Translations under genes and position numbers: made by a program | Notes under the pieces: generated by a model | Databases searched by the model: none | Seen by the model: the letters and a program-made list of their open reading frames with translations, nothing else | What the model was told of the DNA's origin: nothing | Source: CAINVV01 sp964506325 | GTDB lineage: Bacteria; Bacteroidota; Bacteroidia; Bacteroidales; Prolixibacteraceae | Reading direction: 5' to 3' | DNA: 43,473 nucleotides | NCBI GenBank assembly: GCA_964506325.1 | Contig: CAZDLO010000022.1 | Span: forward strand, 1 to 43,473 | Part shown: piece by piece, positions 34,501-43,464 of the stretch | Numbering within the stretch: position 1 is the stretch's first letter | Layout: every line of letters starts with the position of its first letter

Positions 34501-34510
34501 NNNNNNNNNN
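34501..34510. other. assembly gap (10 N)
   Basis: Ten undetermined bases, a typical scaffolding placeholder. The real gap length is unknown. The frame of tyrS suggests that only about two codons are missing from the protein. Confidence 0.99.
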
Positions 34511-34617
34511 TTGAATCGTATTGTGTTTACTGCTCTGAGTCTTCAAAGGAAAGCCAGCCTATCTGCCTGAGAATTTTAATGATATGCAGCTGTCTCTTAA
34601 TCTTGCCTATTTTTGTG

Positions 34618-34625
34618 CAAAATTA
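34618..34625 (-). promoter_or_regulatory. -7 box for tyrS
   Basis: TAATTTTG on the minus strand matches TAnnTTTG, with a T-rich stretch about 20 bases further upstream as a weak -33. The leader to the start codon would be about 100 bases if the gap is truly short. Confidence 0.4.
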
Positions 34626-34821
34626 ACGCAATATTCCGGCTGGTAAAATTGAATTGATATTCAACCGAACTTTTCCGATCTTTGGAAGAAATAATGAAGT
34701 CATGGAATTTTGGATCTTCTATTGATCCGGAGTTTTCAGTGCCTGCAATAGGGTAGTTTATCCTTTCAGTCACTACAGAAACAGGTTATTCAAAAAGGTG
34801 CAAATAAAAAATATCCAACCA

Positions 34822-35910
34822 ATGAAAATGCATAGGGTCATTTATAAGGTACTCGTTATTTTGGCAATTCTGCAGGTAACAATCATTACCGCAGTTGCTC
34901 AGCATAAAGTATACATGCTGCATCCTACCGTGGGGAATATAGAAAATGTAATGGAGCTGGTAAGGCTCAAAATGATCGATGTCCGGGACCTTGAGATAGT
35001 GGGAATCTACCATTCTATGGAGGCCAATGATTATTCCAGGTCAGAGAAGTACCTGGACGAGAAAAAGATTGAGCATTTCAGGCTGGAAAAAATCATCGGG
35101 GAACTTGATGTCCGGAATATATACGGGGAGAATGACTGTACCGCAGCATTTAAAAGGATAGTAAAGGAGGCGGATGCGATACTATTTAATGGCGGACCTG
35201 ACATTCAGCCCTCCATATACGGAGAAAAGCAACATTTGCTCACTGAAGTAACAGATCCGTACCGCCACCTGATGGAAACCTCTCTCTTTTTTCACATGAC
35301 CGGCGGAAGCCGCAACCCGGATTTTAAACCCTTGCTGCTGGAAAAACCCGGACTGATAGTCCGCGCTTTTTGCCTTGGAATGCAGACTATGAATGTTGCA
35401 GCTGGCGGTACACTGATCCAGGACATACCTGAAGAGGTATACCACATCACGACTGCCGAAGGAATGCTTGCCTTGGATGCAAAAAACCGGCACCGCAACT
35501 ACAATACCCAGTTAAATCCGGGTATAGACCTCTCCTGGAGCTTTTTACATCCAGTCAAAATGAAAGCAGGAGGTTTCCTGGATAATCTCTGTAAGAATAC
35601 CGGGCAGCAAGAACCATACATTTTGAGTTCTCACCACCAGGCAGTCGGGGAATTGGGAAAAAACCTCGACATCATTGCGGTCTCATTGGATGGGAAGGTT
35701 GTTGAGGCTTTACAGCACAAGATTTTCAAAGAGGTGATAGGTGTGCAGTTTCACCCAGAACAATCTTCACTTTACCTGCCTGAAAGCCGCTACTACTATA
35801 CGCCCGGCAATAAGTTTTCACTTCATGAAAAACTTGGCAGTGAGAAAAGTCTTGAATTTCACCTTAATTTCTGGAAGGATTTTTCACAAAAGGTAATGGC
35901 CATAAAGTAA
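34822..35910 (+). CDS. secreted class-I amidotransferase-like hydrolase (peptidase C26 family)
   Basis: 362 residues from the ATG at 34822; a GTG at 34798 lies before the signal peptide and is not preferred. The signal peptide (VIYKVLVILAILQVTIITAVAQ) predicts export. Family motifs: FNGGPDIQPSIYG, the nucleophile Cys in RAFCLGMQTMNVAAGG, SSHHQAV, and the His-Glu pair in IGVQFHPEQSSLYL. This is the peptidase C26/gamma-glutamyl-GABA hydrolase pattern, whose members cleave gamma-glutamyl bonds; these are usually cytoplasmic in bacteria. The protein is longer than PuuD (about 250 residues) because of the leader and two insertions. It is a single gene, facing CvpA tail to tail with one base between stops. 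The substrate is unknown. Confidence 0.82.
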   Translation: MKMHRVIYKVLVILAILQVTIITAVAQHKVYMLHPTVGNIENVMELVRLKMIDVRDLEIVGIYHSMEANDYSRSEKYLDEKKIEHFRLEKIIGELDVRNIYGENDCTAAFKRIVKEADAILFNGGPDIQPSIYGEKQHLLTEVTDPYRHLMETSLFFHMTGGSRNPDFKPLLLEKPGLIVRAFCLGMQTMNVAAGGTLIQDIPEEVYHITTAEGMLALDAKNRHRNYNTQLNPGIDLSWSFLHPVKMKAGGFLDNLCKNTGQQEPYILSSHHQAVGELGKNLDIIAVSLDGKVVEALQHKIFKEVIGVQFHPEQSSLYLPESRYYYTPGNKFSLHEKLGSEKSLEFHLNFWKDFSQKVMAIK

Positions 35911-35911
35911 A

Positions 35912-36427
35912 TCAGAATACTTCCCGTTTCGGACCTGATTCTTTGTTTTCCCGAAGAAAGGGGAAGAGGTTGGGCACCAGTTTTTCTATCGGAGCATAGT
36001 ACTTTGATCTGCTTTTCGGCTCTTTGGGGATTATTGTCACATCGTAGGCTTCAATACGGGCAATAACATACATTAAGAAGCTCAGGATAAATATTGTTTT
36101 GACAACCCCAAAGATTGCACCACCGATCCTGCTTAGTATTCCCAGGGCAATCGCCTCTACAAATTTTTCAAGTATGTTGGCGATCAAATGAACTGCAATA
36201 ACAACACCAATAAAAATTATCAGGAATGCCACAATCTTAGTGGATTCCTGGCTCCAGGATACAAAACCTTGCAACCAGCCACTGAGATGGCCAGAAAACA
36301 TCACGGCGCATAAAATCCCCAGGACTATTGCTGCCACGGAGGCGAACTCTACAAAGAAGCCTTTGACAAATCCGTGTACAGCAGCTGCTATAAGGATTAT
36401 GATAATGATAATGTCTACAATGTTCAT
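35912..36427 (-). CDS. CvpA family membrane protein
   Basis: 171 residues with four membrane helices (about 3-20, 24-43, 64-85 and 101-122) in the CvpA arrangement: the N-terminal IVDIIIIIILIAAAVHGFVKG, then FFVEFASVAAIVLG and a third helix with IGVVIAVHLIANILE. The family is an inner-membrane protein first linked to colicin V production and now to envelope homeostasis. The C-terminal 45 residues are cytoplasmic and polar. It is a single gene, divergent from the GH3 gene and convergent with the C26-type gene. The N-terminus starts directly with the first helix, as usual. Confidence 0.88.
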   Translation of the reverse strand: MNIVDIIIIIILIAAAVHGFVKGFFVEFASVAAIVLGILCAVMFSGHLSGWLQGFVSWSQESTKIVAFLIIFIGVVIAVHLIANILEKFVEAIALGILSRIGGAIFGVVKTIFILSFLMYVIARIEAYDVTIIPKEPKSRSKYYAPIEKLVPNLFPFLRENKESGPKREVF

Positions 36428-36553
36428 AACTTTTATCGGATAAGTGAAGCAGGGAATAAAGTTAAAAAATTAAATCTTGTCATCTTCGGATTGCATGAAA
36501 ATTCGTAGTTTTAACCACTGTATTAAATCTAATTTTTGCGTTAACCAGACTCC

Positions 36554-38080
36554 ATGGCCATAATCAATTCACTCATAAACTGGATTAATTATAAACGAAT
36601 CTACCAGATTGAACTGTACGTCGAACATGCAAGGGATATCCAGGAGGAACTGCTTTTCGATTTGCTCGGCTCTGCCCAGAATTGTGAATGGGGCAGGAAA
36701 TATGATTATGAATCCATAGCCTCGGTAAAAGATTTTCAACAGCGGGTTCCGATTTCGACGTATGAACAAATTGAGCCATTTATCAGTCAGATGATTGATG
36801 GGAAGAAAAATGTACTCTGGCCCGGTGAAATCAAATGGTTTGCCAAATCCTCCGGTACTACCAATGCAAAGAGTAAATTTATTCCTGTCTCCAAGGAATC
36901 CCTGGATGAATGTCATTTTCAGGGCGGGAAGGACGTGCTTGCTATTTATTATAAAAATTTCCCGGAAACACGGTTGCTTTCCGGTAAAAGCCTGACACTG
37001 GGAGGAAGTCACAGGGTTAACAGCATGAACAGCAATTCGTACTATGGTGATCTTTCTGCCATTATGATTGAGAACCTCCCTTTCTGGACGGATTTTCACA
37101 GAACGCCGCCTACGGAAATTGCACTCATCGAACAGTTCGAAAAAAAGATAGAAGAGATAGCCAAAACAACTGTAAATGAAAATGTTACATCTTTTGCAGG
37201 TGTGCCTTCATGGAACCTGGTTCTGATGAAATACATACTCAGCTATACAGGAAAATCAAATCTACTTGAGATTTGGCCTAATCTGGAGCTTTTTATTCAT
37301 GGAGGCATCGCTTTTGAACCCTACCGTGAACAGTTCAAAAAAATTATCCCCTCCGAGAATATGCAGTACATGGAGACGTACAATGCGTCTGAGGGATTTT
37401 TTGCCATCCAGGATGACCCATCTTCTCCGGATATGTTACTGATGCTGGATTACGGCATTTTTTACGAATTTGTCCCCATGAATGAACTGGGCAAGGATTC
37501 ACCAAAGGCGCTGCCTCTCTGGAAAGTTGAAACCGGGGTAAATTATGCCATTGTTATTTCTACCAATGGCGGACTTTGGCGCTACCTGATCGGTGATACA
37601 GTGATGTTCACCACCAAAAATCCATACAAATTGAGGATTACCGGCAGAACAAAACAATTTATCAATGCTTTTGGGGAAGAAATAATCGTTGACAATGCGG
37701 AAAGGGCCTTATCTGCTGCTACCGGGGCAACAGGTGCTATTATCAGCGAATACAGTGCCGGTCCAGTTTTTATGAGTGACAGTGCCAGCAAGGGATCACA
37801 TGAGTGGCTGATCGAATTTGAGAAAGAACCCGATAGCCTCGAAAATTTCACCAACCAGCTTGATATCAGATTACAGGAGCTCAATTCTGATTATGAGGCC
37901 AAACGCTTCAACAGCACCACACTTAACCGGCCTAAGGTTATAATTGCCACCAGGGGGACTTTTCACCAGTGGATGCGTGAAAAAGGCAAACTCGGCGGAC
38001 AAAACAAGGTGCCCAGGCTGTCCAATAACAGGGATTACCTGGATGAACTCCTGGAAATAAGTAAAAGGCTTCAAAAATAA
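36554..38080 (+). CDS. GH3 auxin-responsive promoter family protein (acyl-adenylating)
   Basis: 508 residues. It belongs to the GH3 branch of the ANL adenylating enzymes, which in plants join amino acids to jasmonate or auxin; Bacteroidota members have no defined substrate. Motif 1 is WFAKSSGTTNAKSKFIPVS (ATP phosphate loop), motif 2 ETYNASEGFFAIQDD and motif 3 WRYLIGDTVMF, followed by RTKQFINAFGEEIIVDNAE in the hinge region before the C-terminal domain. It is cytoplasmic. A TAATTTTTG sequence at 36530-36538 is an approximate -7 box. The deoxynucleoside kinase gene follows 73 bases downstream and may be cotranscribed, though no functional link is evident. Confidence 0.9.
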   Translation: MAIINSLINWINYKRIYQIELYVEHARDIQEELLFDLLGSAQNCEWGRKYDYESIASVKDFQQRVPISTYEQIEPFISQMIDGKKNVLWPGEIKWFAKSSGTTNAKSKFIPVSKESLDECHFQGGKDVLAIYYKNFPETRLLSGKSLTLGGSHRVNSMNSNSYYGDLSAIMIENLPFWTDFHRTPPTEIALIEQFEKKIEEIAKTTVNENVTSFAGVPSWNLVLMKYILSYTGKSNLLEIWPNLELFIHGGIAFEPYREQFKKIIPSENMQYMETYNASEGFFAIQDDPSSPDMLLMLDYGIFYEFVPMNELGKDSPKALPLWKVETGVNYAIVISTNGGLWRYLIGDTVMFTTKNPYKLRITGRTKQFINAFGEEIIVDNAERALSAATGATGAIISEYSAGPVFMSDSASKGSHEWLIEFEKEPDSLENFTNQLDIRLQELNSDYEAKRFNSTTLNRPKVIIATRGTFHQWMREKGKLGGQNKVPRLSNNRDYLDELLEISKRLQK

Positions 38081-38153
38081 GCGCCGGGATGAAAATAATG
38101 AATGCCTTCATCATCCTGATGACCCTAATGCCAGAAAAAAATTATAACAACAT

Positions 38154-38789
38154 ATGAAGAAAGAGCCCGTTAACATGCACATCGCAATTGCCGGAAATAT
38201 TGGTTCCGGCAAAACAACACTGACCCGCCTGCTGGCCAAGCATTATGGATGGGAAGCCCATTTTGAGGATGCAGACAACAACCCGTATCTGGATGATTTT
38301 TACCATGATATGCTACGCTGGTCCTTTAACCTGCAGGTCTATTTTCTCAACTCACGGTTTAGCCAGGTTCTGGAATTCCGCGACAGAGGTAAAACCGTTA
38401 TCCAGGACAGGACCATCTATGAGGATGCCGAAATTTTTGCACCCAACCTCCATGAGATGGGGTTGATGAGTTCCCGTGATTTCTCCAATTACCACACCCT
38501 TTTTTCCCTCATGAGCAGGTTGATCAAAGCACCCACCCTGACAATTTACCTGAGGGCAACAGTGCCGACCCTTGTCAACAATATCCAAAAGAGAGGCCGT
38601 GAGTATGAAAACAGTATCCGAATCGATTACCTCAGTCAGCTAAACCAGCGTTATGAAGCCTGGGCCTCAAGGTACACGCTTGGTAAAATGCTGATTGTCA
38701 ATGTTGATAATCTGAATTTTGAGCAAAGTCAGGAAGACCTCAGTAAAATAATTGACAGGATCAATGCGCAGTTCCATGGACTATTCTGA
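38154..38789 (+). CDS. deoxynucleoside kinase
   Basis: 211 residues of the dNK/deoxyadenosine-deoxyguanosine kinase family, which phosphorylates deoxynucleosides for salvage of DNA precursors. The P-loop GNIGSGKTTL (14-23) is followed by the substrate-binding region FEDADNNPYLDDFYHDMLRWSF, where E38 is in the usual position of the base-binding Glu, the DRT motif in QDRTIYEDAEIFA, and a LID with NIQKRGREYE. An internal Met at residue 8 (MHIAIAGNIG) is an alternative start. It is preceded by the GH3 gene on the same strand. The preferred base cannot be read from the sequence. Confidence 0.92.
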   Translation: MKKEPVNMHIAIAGNIGSGKTTLTRLLAKHYGWEAHFEDADNNPYLDDFYHDMLRWSFNLQVYFLNSRFSQVLEFRDRGKTVIQDRTIYEDAEIFAPNLHEMGLMSSRDFSNYHTLFSLMSRLIKAPTLTIYLRATVPTLVNNIQKRGREYENSIRIDYLSQLNQRYEAWASRYTLGKMLIVNVDNLNFEQSQEDLSKIIDRINAQFHGLF

Positions 38790-38898
38790 TGAAGGTCCCT
38801 GCAACCTGAGGGGCATCCGTTAAGGTAATTTCTTCCAGGTGTCGGCTGCCGGAATGTCGGAACTGCACATTTCACTTTTTTAATTTCTTTAGACGGTT

Positions 38899-40476
38899 AT
38901 GACCAAATCAAGATATTTCAATTATGGTGAAGACAGGCTGACAACCTGTATTGCGTTGGAAATTGCCTCCGGAGAGGTGAAGGGTAGAATCAGCCCTGCC
39001 GCGGCAAAAGTAATCGATCAGAGCCGAAAAAGGGTGGAAGAGATTGTTGCCGACCACCAGCATGTTTATGGAATCAACACCGGTTTTGGTCCGCTGTGCA
39101 CGACCATTATCTCTGAGCAGGATACAAGGAAACTACAGTACAACATTCTGAAAAGCCACAGTGTCGGAGTGGGAGATCCTATAGCCCCGGAAATTTCCAA
39201 ACTGATGATGATACTGAAGGTTCATGCCCTTTCCATGGGTTATTCTGGTATCGCCCTGAGTACTCTCGAAAGGATTATGTGGCACATCGACCAGGATATT
39301 ATCCCGGTAGTTCCTTCACAGGGTTCGGTCGGAGCTTCCGGTGATCTTGCTCCGCTTTCTCATTTGTTTCTTCCATTGATAGGTCTGGGAGAAGTCTATT
39401 ACCAGGGTACACGTTCAGAGACAGGAGCTGTCCTGCAAAAATCAGGACTGTTACCCGTGAGCCTCGTGGCCAAGGAAGGGCTTGCCCTGATTAATGGCAC
39501 CCAATTTATTGCGGCACATGCCATCAAAGTGATCGAGAGATTCCAGAACTGCCTCGACAATGCGGACCTGATTGCAGCCATGAATCTCGAAGCGATGCTG
39601 GGCTCCGTCAAAACATTTACGGAAGAACTTCATTTGCTTCGTCCCTACAAGGGGACGATCTATGTCGCCGGGCGGATGAGGATATTACTCCAGGATTCAG
39701 AAATGGTAATTTCCCATAAAAATTGCACACGTGTGCAGGATCCCTATTCCCTGCGGTGCATTCCGCAGGTTCATGGTGCTTCACGCAACAGTTTTCTTCA
39801 CCTGAAGGAATTGCTGCATATCGAACTGAATTCCGTAACGGACAATCCGATACTTCTGAGAGATGGAAGTTCTGTTTCCGGCGGGAATTTCCACGGTCAG
39901 CCACTGGCAATCCCCCTGGATTATACATCTGTTGCCGCAGCAGAACTGGGCAACATTGCAGACCGGAGAATCTATCTCTCGCTGAAAGATACCATTCCCG
40001 GGCTTCCCAAGTTACTGATGCGTGAAACAGGCCTTAATTCAGGGTTCATGATTCCACAATATACGACTGCAGCACTTGTCAGTGAAAATAAATCATTCTG
40101 CTTCCCGGCTTCTGCCGACAGTATTCCAACTTCCCTGGGGCAGGAGGATCATGTCAGTATGGGATCAATCAGTGCGCGTAAATGCCTGATGATTTTGGAC
40201 AACCTTGAAAAGATCCAGGGAATCGAACTTTTTTGTGCGGCACAGGGCTTTGATTTCAGGAAGCCTCTGAAATCATCCGTCATCCTGGATGCTTGCCATG
40301 ACAAGGTACGCGACAGCATCCCGTTCGCAGAATCAGATCATGTGATGTCGGAAGAAATGGGCAAGGCCATCACCATGGTTAAAAACAAGTCCCTCGTGAA
40401 GCTCTCAGGAGAGGTAGCAATTGCCAACGGACTACAACTTAAAAATGAACAAGATGAATTTTTCGGAATTTATTGA
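38899..40476 (+). CDS. hutH: histidine ammonia-lyase
   Basis: Deaminates histidine to urocanate, the first step of histidine catabolism. 525 residues. The self-forming MIO cofactor triad Ala146-Ser147-Gly148 sits in GSVGASGDLAPLSHL. HVYGINTGFG holds the catalytic Tyr57, and QDPYSLRCIPQVHGA and SVSGGNFHGQPLA are further conserved active-site segments. The length is slightly above the usual 500-510. hutU begins before its stop codon (overlap 32 or 23 bases depending on the start used), so the two genes are translationally coupled. It is the first gene of a hutH-hutU-hutI set. No hutC or other regulator is nearby. Confidence 0.95.
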   Translation: MTKSRYFNYGEDRLTTCIALEIASGEVKGRISPAAAKVIDQSRKRVEEIVADHQHVYGINTGFGPLCTTIISEQDTRKLQYNILKSHSVGVGDPIAPEISKLMMILKVHALSMGYSGIALSTLERIMWHIDQDIIPVVPSQGSVGASGDLAPLSHLFLPLIGLGEVYYQGTRSETGAVLQKSGLLPVSLVAKEGLALINGTQFIAAHAIKVIERFQNCLDNADLIAAMNLEAMLGSVKTFTEELHLLRPYKGTIYVAGRMRILLQDSEMVISHKNCTRVQDPYSLRCIPQVHGASRNSFLHLKELLHIELNSVTDNPILLRDGSSVSGGNFHGQPLAIPLDYTSVAAAELGNIADRRIYLSLKDTIPGLPKLLMRETGLNSGFMIPQYTTAALVSENKSFCFPASADSIPTSLGQEDHVSMGSISARKCLMILDNLEKIQGIELFCAAQGFDFRKPLKSSVILDACHDKVRDSIPFAESDHVMSEEMGKAITMVKNKSLVKLSGEVAIANGLQLKNEQDEFFGIY

Positions 40477-42136
40477 AAAATATGCTGCTCATCCAAATTA
40501 CAAGTCCCCCCGGGGCAACCAGCTGAATGCCAGGTCGTGGCAGACTGAAGCCCCGTTGCGAATGTTGCTGAATAACCTGGACCGCGAGGTGGCTGAAAAT
40601 CCAGAAGAGCTGGTGGTCTACGGTGGTACCGGCCAGGCAGCGCGCAACCCGGAAGCCTTGCAGCAAATTATCAGGTCACTGCTTACACTGGATGAAAATC
40701 ACTCCTTGCTGATCCAGTCAGGGAAAGCAGTCGGGGTTGTCAGGACCCATCCCGAGGCACCCAGGGTATTGATCGCCAACAGTAATCTCGTGCCGGCCTG
40801 GGCCAACTGGGAGCATTTCGAAAGACTTAAGCAGGACGGATTGATGATGTACGGACAGATGACGGCTGGGAGCTGGATATACATCGGCAGTCAGGGTATT
40901 CTGCAGGGAACCTATGAGACCTTTGTGGCTTGTGGAAAGAAATATTTCGACAACGACCTGAAGCATAAATTGCTGGTTTCCGGTGGACTTGGAGGAATGG
41001 GCGGAGCACAGCCACTGGCTGCCACCATGGCAGGAGCAACATTCCTGGGGGTTGACGTTGATCCTGAAAGGATCCGAAAAAGGTTGAATACAGGATACAT
41101 CGACTTTATTGAATACAACTACCGTGACGCAATTAACCGGGTTCTTAAGGCCAAAGATAATGGTGAAGCCATCTCTGTTGGATTGGTTGCCGATATTGGG
41201 GATACTTTACAGAATCTGCTGGATGACGGGATTATTCCTGATATCCTGACCGACCAGACCTCGGCTCATGATCCCCTTCATGGGTATGTTCCCAACGGGA
41301 TTGGACTGGAGGAGTCCCGGAAACTCAGGAAAGCCGATCCTGAATTGTACAGGAGCCTGTCGGTAAAAAGTATGGCCCGCCATGTCGGGTTAATGCTCCG
41401 GTTGCAGCAACTTGGTAGCGTCACATTTGATTACGGCAATAACATACGGGAAATGGCTAAGCTGGGAGGTGAAACAAATGCCTATGGCTTTGACGGATTT
41501 ACCCCAAAATTCATACGTCCTCTTTTTTGCGAAGGCAAGGGACCTTTCCGCTGGGCAGCACTTTCCGGAGATCCTGAAGACATTTATGTCACTGACAAGG
41601 CACTCTCAGAGGCTTTCCCGGAAAATTACCACATGATAAACTGGCTGAAGAAAGCCGGTGAATGTATTTCCTTTCAGGGCCTGCCTGCCCGGATATGCTG
41701 GCTGGGCATGGGAGAGAGGGAGAAAGCCGGACTGCTTTTCAACGATCTTGTCAGGGAGGGAAAAGTGAAAGCACCTATTGTCATTGGACGCGATCACCTC
41801 GATTGCGGATCGGTGGCTTCACCCAACAGGGAAACGGAAAAGATGAAGGATGGCAGCGATGCTGTTTCTGACTGGCCGCTCCTCAACCTGATGTCTAATA
41901 CCGCAGGAGGAGCTACCTGGGTATCTTTCCACCATGGCGGCGGTGTCGGTATCGGTTATTCACAGCATGCCGGAATGGTAGTGCTGGCGGATGGCACCGA
42001 CCGGGCCGAAGGTTGCATTCGACGTGTCCTGTACAACGATCCGGCTATGGGTATTTTCCGGCATCATGATGCCGGCTACGAAGATGCAACGGCAAACTTA
42101 TTTAAGTTTGGAATGAATCTAAATAAGGAGTTTTAG
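40445..42136 (+). CDS. hutU: urocanate hydratase
   Basis: Converts urocanate to imidazolonepropionate using tightly bound NAD+. 563 residues from the ATG at 40445; a second ATG at 40454 gives 560, both near the family norm. A reading frame further upstream lacks a better start. Motifs are VYGGTGQAARN, the NAD-binding GGLGGMGGAQPLAATMAG, DQTSAHDPLHGY, FCEGKGPFRW and the GRDHLDCGSVASPNRETE segment with the conserved Cys near the nicotinamide. The start lies inside hutH. hutI follows 68 bases downstream. Confidence 0.95.
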   Translation: MNKMNFSEFIEKYAAHPNYKSPRGNQLNARSWQTEAPLRMLLNNLDREVAENPEELVVYGGTGQAARNPEALQQIIRSLLTLDENHSLLIQSGKAVGVVRTHPEAPRVLIANSNLVPAWANWEHFERLKQDGLMMYGQMTAGSWIYIGSQGILQGTYETFVACGKKYFDNDLKHKLLVSGGLGGMGGAQPLAATMAGATFLGVDVDPERIRKRLNTGYIDFIEYNYRDAINRVLKAKDNGEAISVGLVADIGDTLQNLLDDGIIPDILTDQTSAHDPLHGYVPNGIGLEESRKLRKADPELYRSLSVKSMARHVGLMLRLQQLGSVTFDYGNNIREMAKLGGETNAYGFDGFTPKFIRPLFCEGKGPFRWAALSGDPEDIYVTDKALSEAFPENYHMINWLKKAGECISFQGLPARICWLGMGEREKAGLLFNDLVREGKVKAPIVIGRDHLDCGSVASPNRETEKMKDGSDAVSDWPLLNLMSNTAGGATWVSFHHGGGVGIGYSQHAGMVVLADGTDRAEGCIRRVLYNDPAMGIFRHHDAGYEDATANLFKFGMNLNKEF

Positions 42137-42204
42137 CAACCACCAATAATATGGATTCCGGAGTTGCCCTGTGTATTAAATAACAATTTTTGAGTCTATT
42201 GGTC

Positions 42205-43464
42205 ATGAACAGTCAATCAACCATAATTACCGGACCCTTCAAACAGCTGCTTACCATGGCCGGCCTGCCTATGAAAGGAAGCATTTCGGATGATCAGCTG
42301 GAGGTGATTGAAGAAGGAGGAATTGTTCACCGGGATGGAACGATTCTGGAGGTTGGATTGTTCAATGCATTGAAATTTAAATACAAAGACCAAAATCCGG
42401 AAATTCAAAACATTGATTATGAAGCAATTGGTCTTCCGGGATTTATTGACCCCCATACCCATATCTGTTGGGCTGGCAGCCGTGAGACAGATTATGCCAT
42501 GCGGCTGGAAGGGAAAAGCTATTCCGAAATTGCCCAAAGCGGAGGCGGTATCTGGGATACAGTGGTTAATACCAGGAATGCTTCGGATGAAGAGCTCGGG
42601 AGACTTTTGTTAGCAAGGGCAAACCGGCAGCTGAACAGCGGGATTACCACCTGTGAGGTCAAGAGCGGTTACGGGCTTAACGTTGAGGAAGAGCTTAGGC
42701 TTCTTGAAATCATAAATTCTGTCAACAGGGATATTGCAACAGATCTCTTGCCTACCTGCCTTGCTGCCCATATAAAACCAAAGGATTTTGCGGGGAATTC
42801 AGAAGACTACCTGTCCTGTTTGGCCGGCAAACTGCTTCCGTTGTTAAAAGAGAGAAAACTCACCAATAGGATCGACATTTTTGTAGAGGAGGGGGCATTC
42901 ACTGCGGATGAATCAGCAAAGTATCTTTCCGGGGCAGCGAAATCAGGATTTGACCTGGTTGTTCACGGGGAACAATTCACTTCAGGGGGAGTAAATCTGG
43001 CTGTCGGTCTGAAGGCCAAAAGCGTTGACCACCTTGAGGTAATAGGGAACAAAGAGATATCCCTGCTGGCATCTTCAGATGTTGTGGCAATAGTATTGCC
43101 AGGAGCTTCACTCGGTTTGGGATGTAACTTTGCTCCTGCTCGAAAGTTGTTGGATGCAGGTTGTTGCCTCGCCATCGGATCCGACTGGAACCCCGGGTCT
43201 GCCCCGATGGGACATCTGTTGCTCCAGGCAGCAATACTGGGCACATTCGAAAAGCTTACCTGCGCGGAGCAGCTGTCTGCCATAACATTCCGTGCGGCGC
43301 ACTCCCTCAGTCTTTATGATCGGGGTACGCTGAAAAATGGCAACCTGGCCGACTTTACCTGCTTTCCGGGAAAGAACTACCGGGAAATATTATACCAGCA
43401 GGGAATGTTGAAACCGGCCGGAGTCTGGAAAATTGGCCGCCCACTCCTAACTCATAACTCATAA
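42205..43464 (+). CDS. hutI: imidazolonepropionase
   Basis: Hydrolyses imidazolonepropionate to N-formimino-glutamate. 419 residues from the ATG at 42205; a TTG at 42190 is less likely. Amidohydrolase metal-site motifs are GFIDPHTHICWAGSR, AHIKPKDFAG, DLVVHGEQF and IGSDWNPGSAP. The final codons (LTHNS and stop) lie inside two copies of a 7-bp repeat (TAACTCA), so the natural C-terminus after VWKIGRPL may have been altered by a repeat insertion or expansion. This is far from the active site, so activity is probably kept. The next step enzymes (FtcD, HutG or HutF) are not in the window, which ends nine bases later. Confidence 0.94.
   Translation: MNSQSTIITGPFKQLLTMAGLPMKGSISDDQLEVIEEGGIVHRDGTILEVGLFNALKFKYKDQNPEIQNIDYEAIGLPGFIDPHTHICWAGSRETDYAMRLEGKSYSEIAQSGGGIWDTVVNTRNASDEELGRLLLARANRQLNSGITTCEVKSGYGLNVEEELRLLEIINSVNRDIATDLLPTCLAAHIKPKDFAGNSEDYLSCLAGKLLPLLKERKLTNRIDIFVEEGAFTADESAKYLSGAAKSGFDLVVHGEQFTSGGVNLAVGLKAKSVDHLEVIGNKEISLLASSDVVAIVLPGASLGLGCNFAPARKLLDAGCCLAIGSDWNPGSAPMGHLLLQAAILGTFEKLTCAEQLSAITFRAAHSLSLYDRGTLKNGNLADFTCFPGKNYREILYQQGMLKPAGVWKIGRPLLTHNS
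43448..43464. repeat. heptamer repeat at the hutI 3' end
   Basis: TAACTCA repeats 2.4 times (17 bases) and provides the hutI stop codon. It is the exact reverse complement of the TGAGTTA unit at 50-64, so the two window edges carry the same element in inverse orientation. Confidence 0.65.

Noticed and set aside
40421..40444. Longer start for hutU
   Set aside because: The first codon is not a good start and the extra residues fall within hutH without family support.
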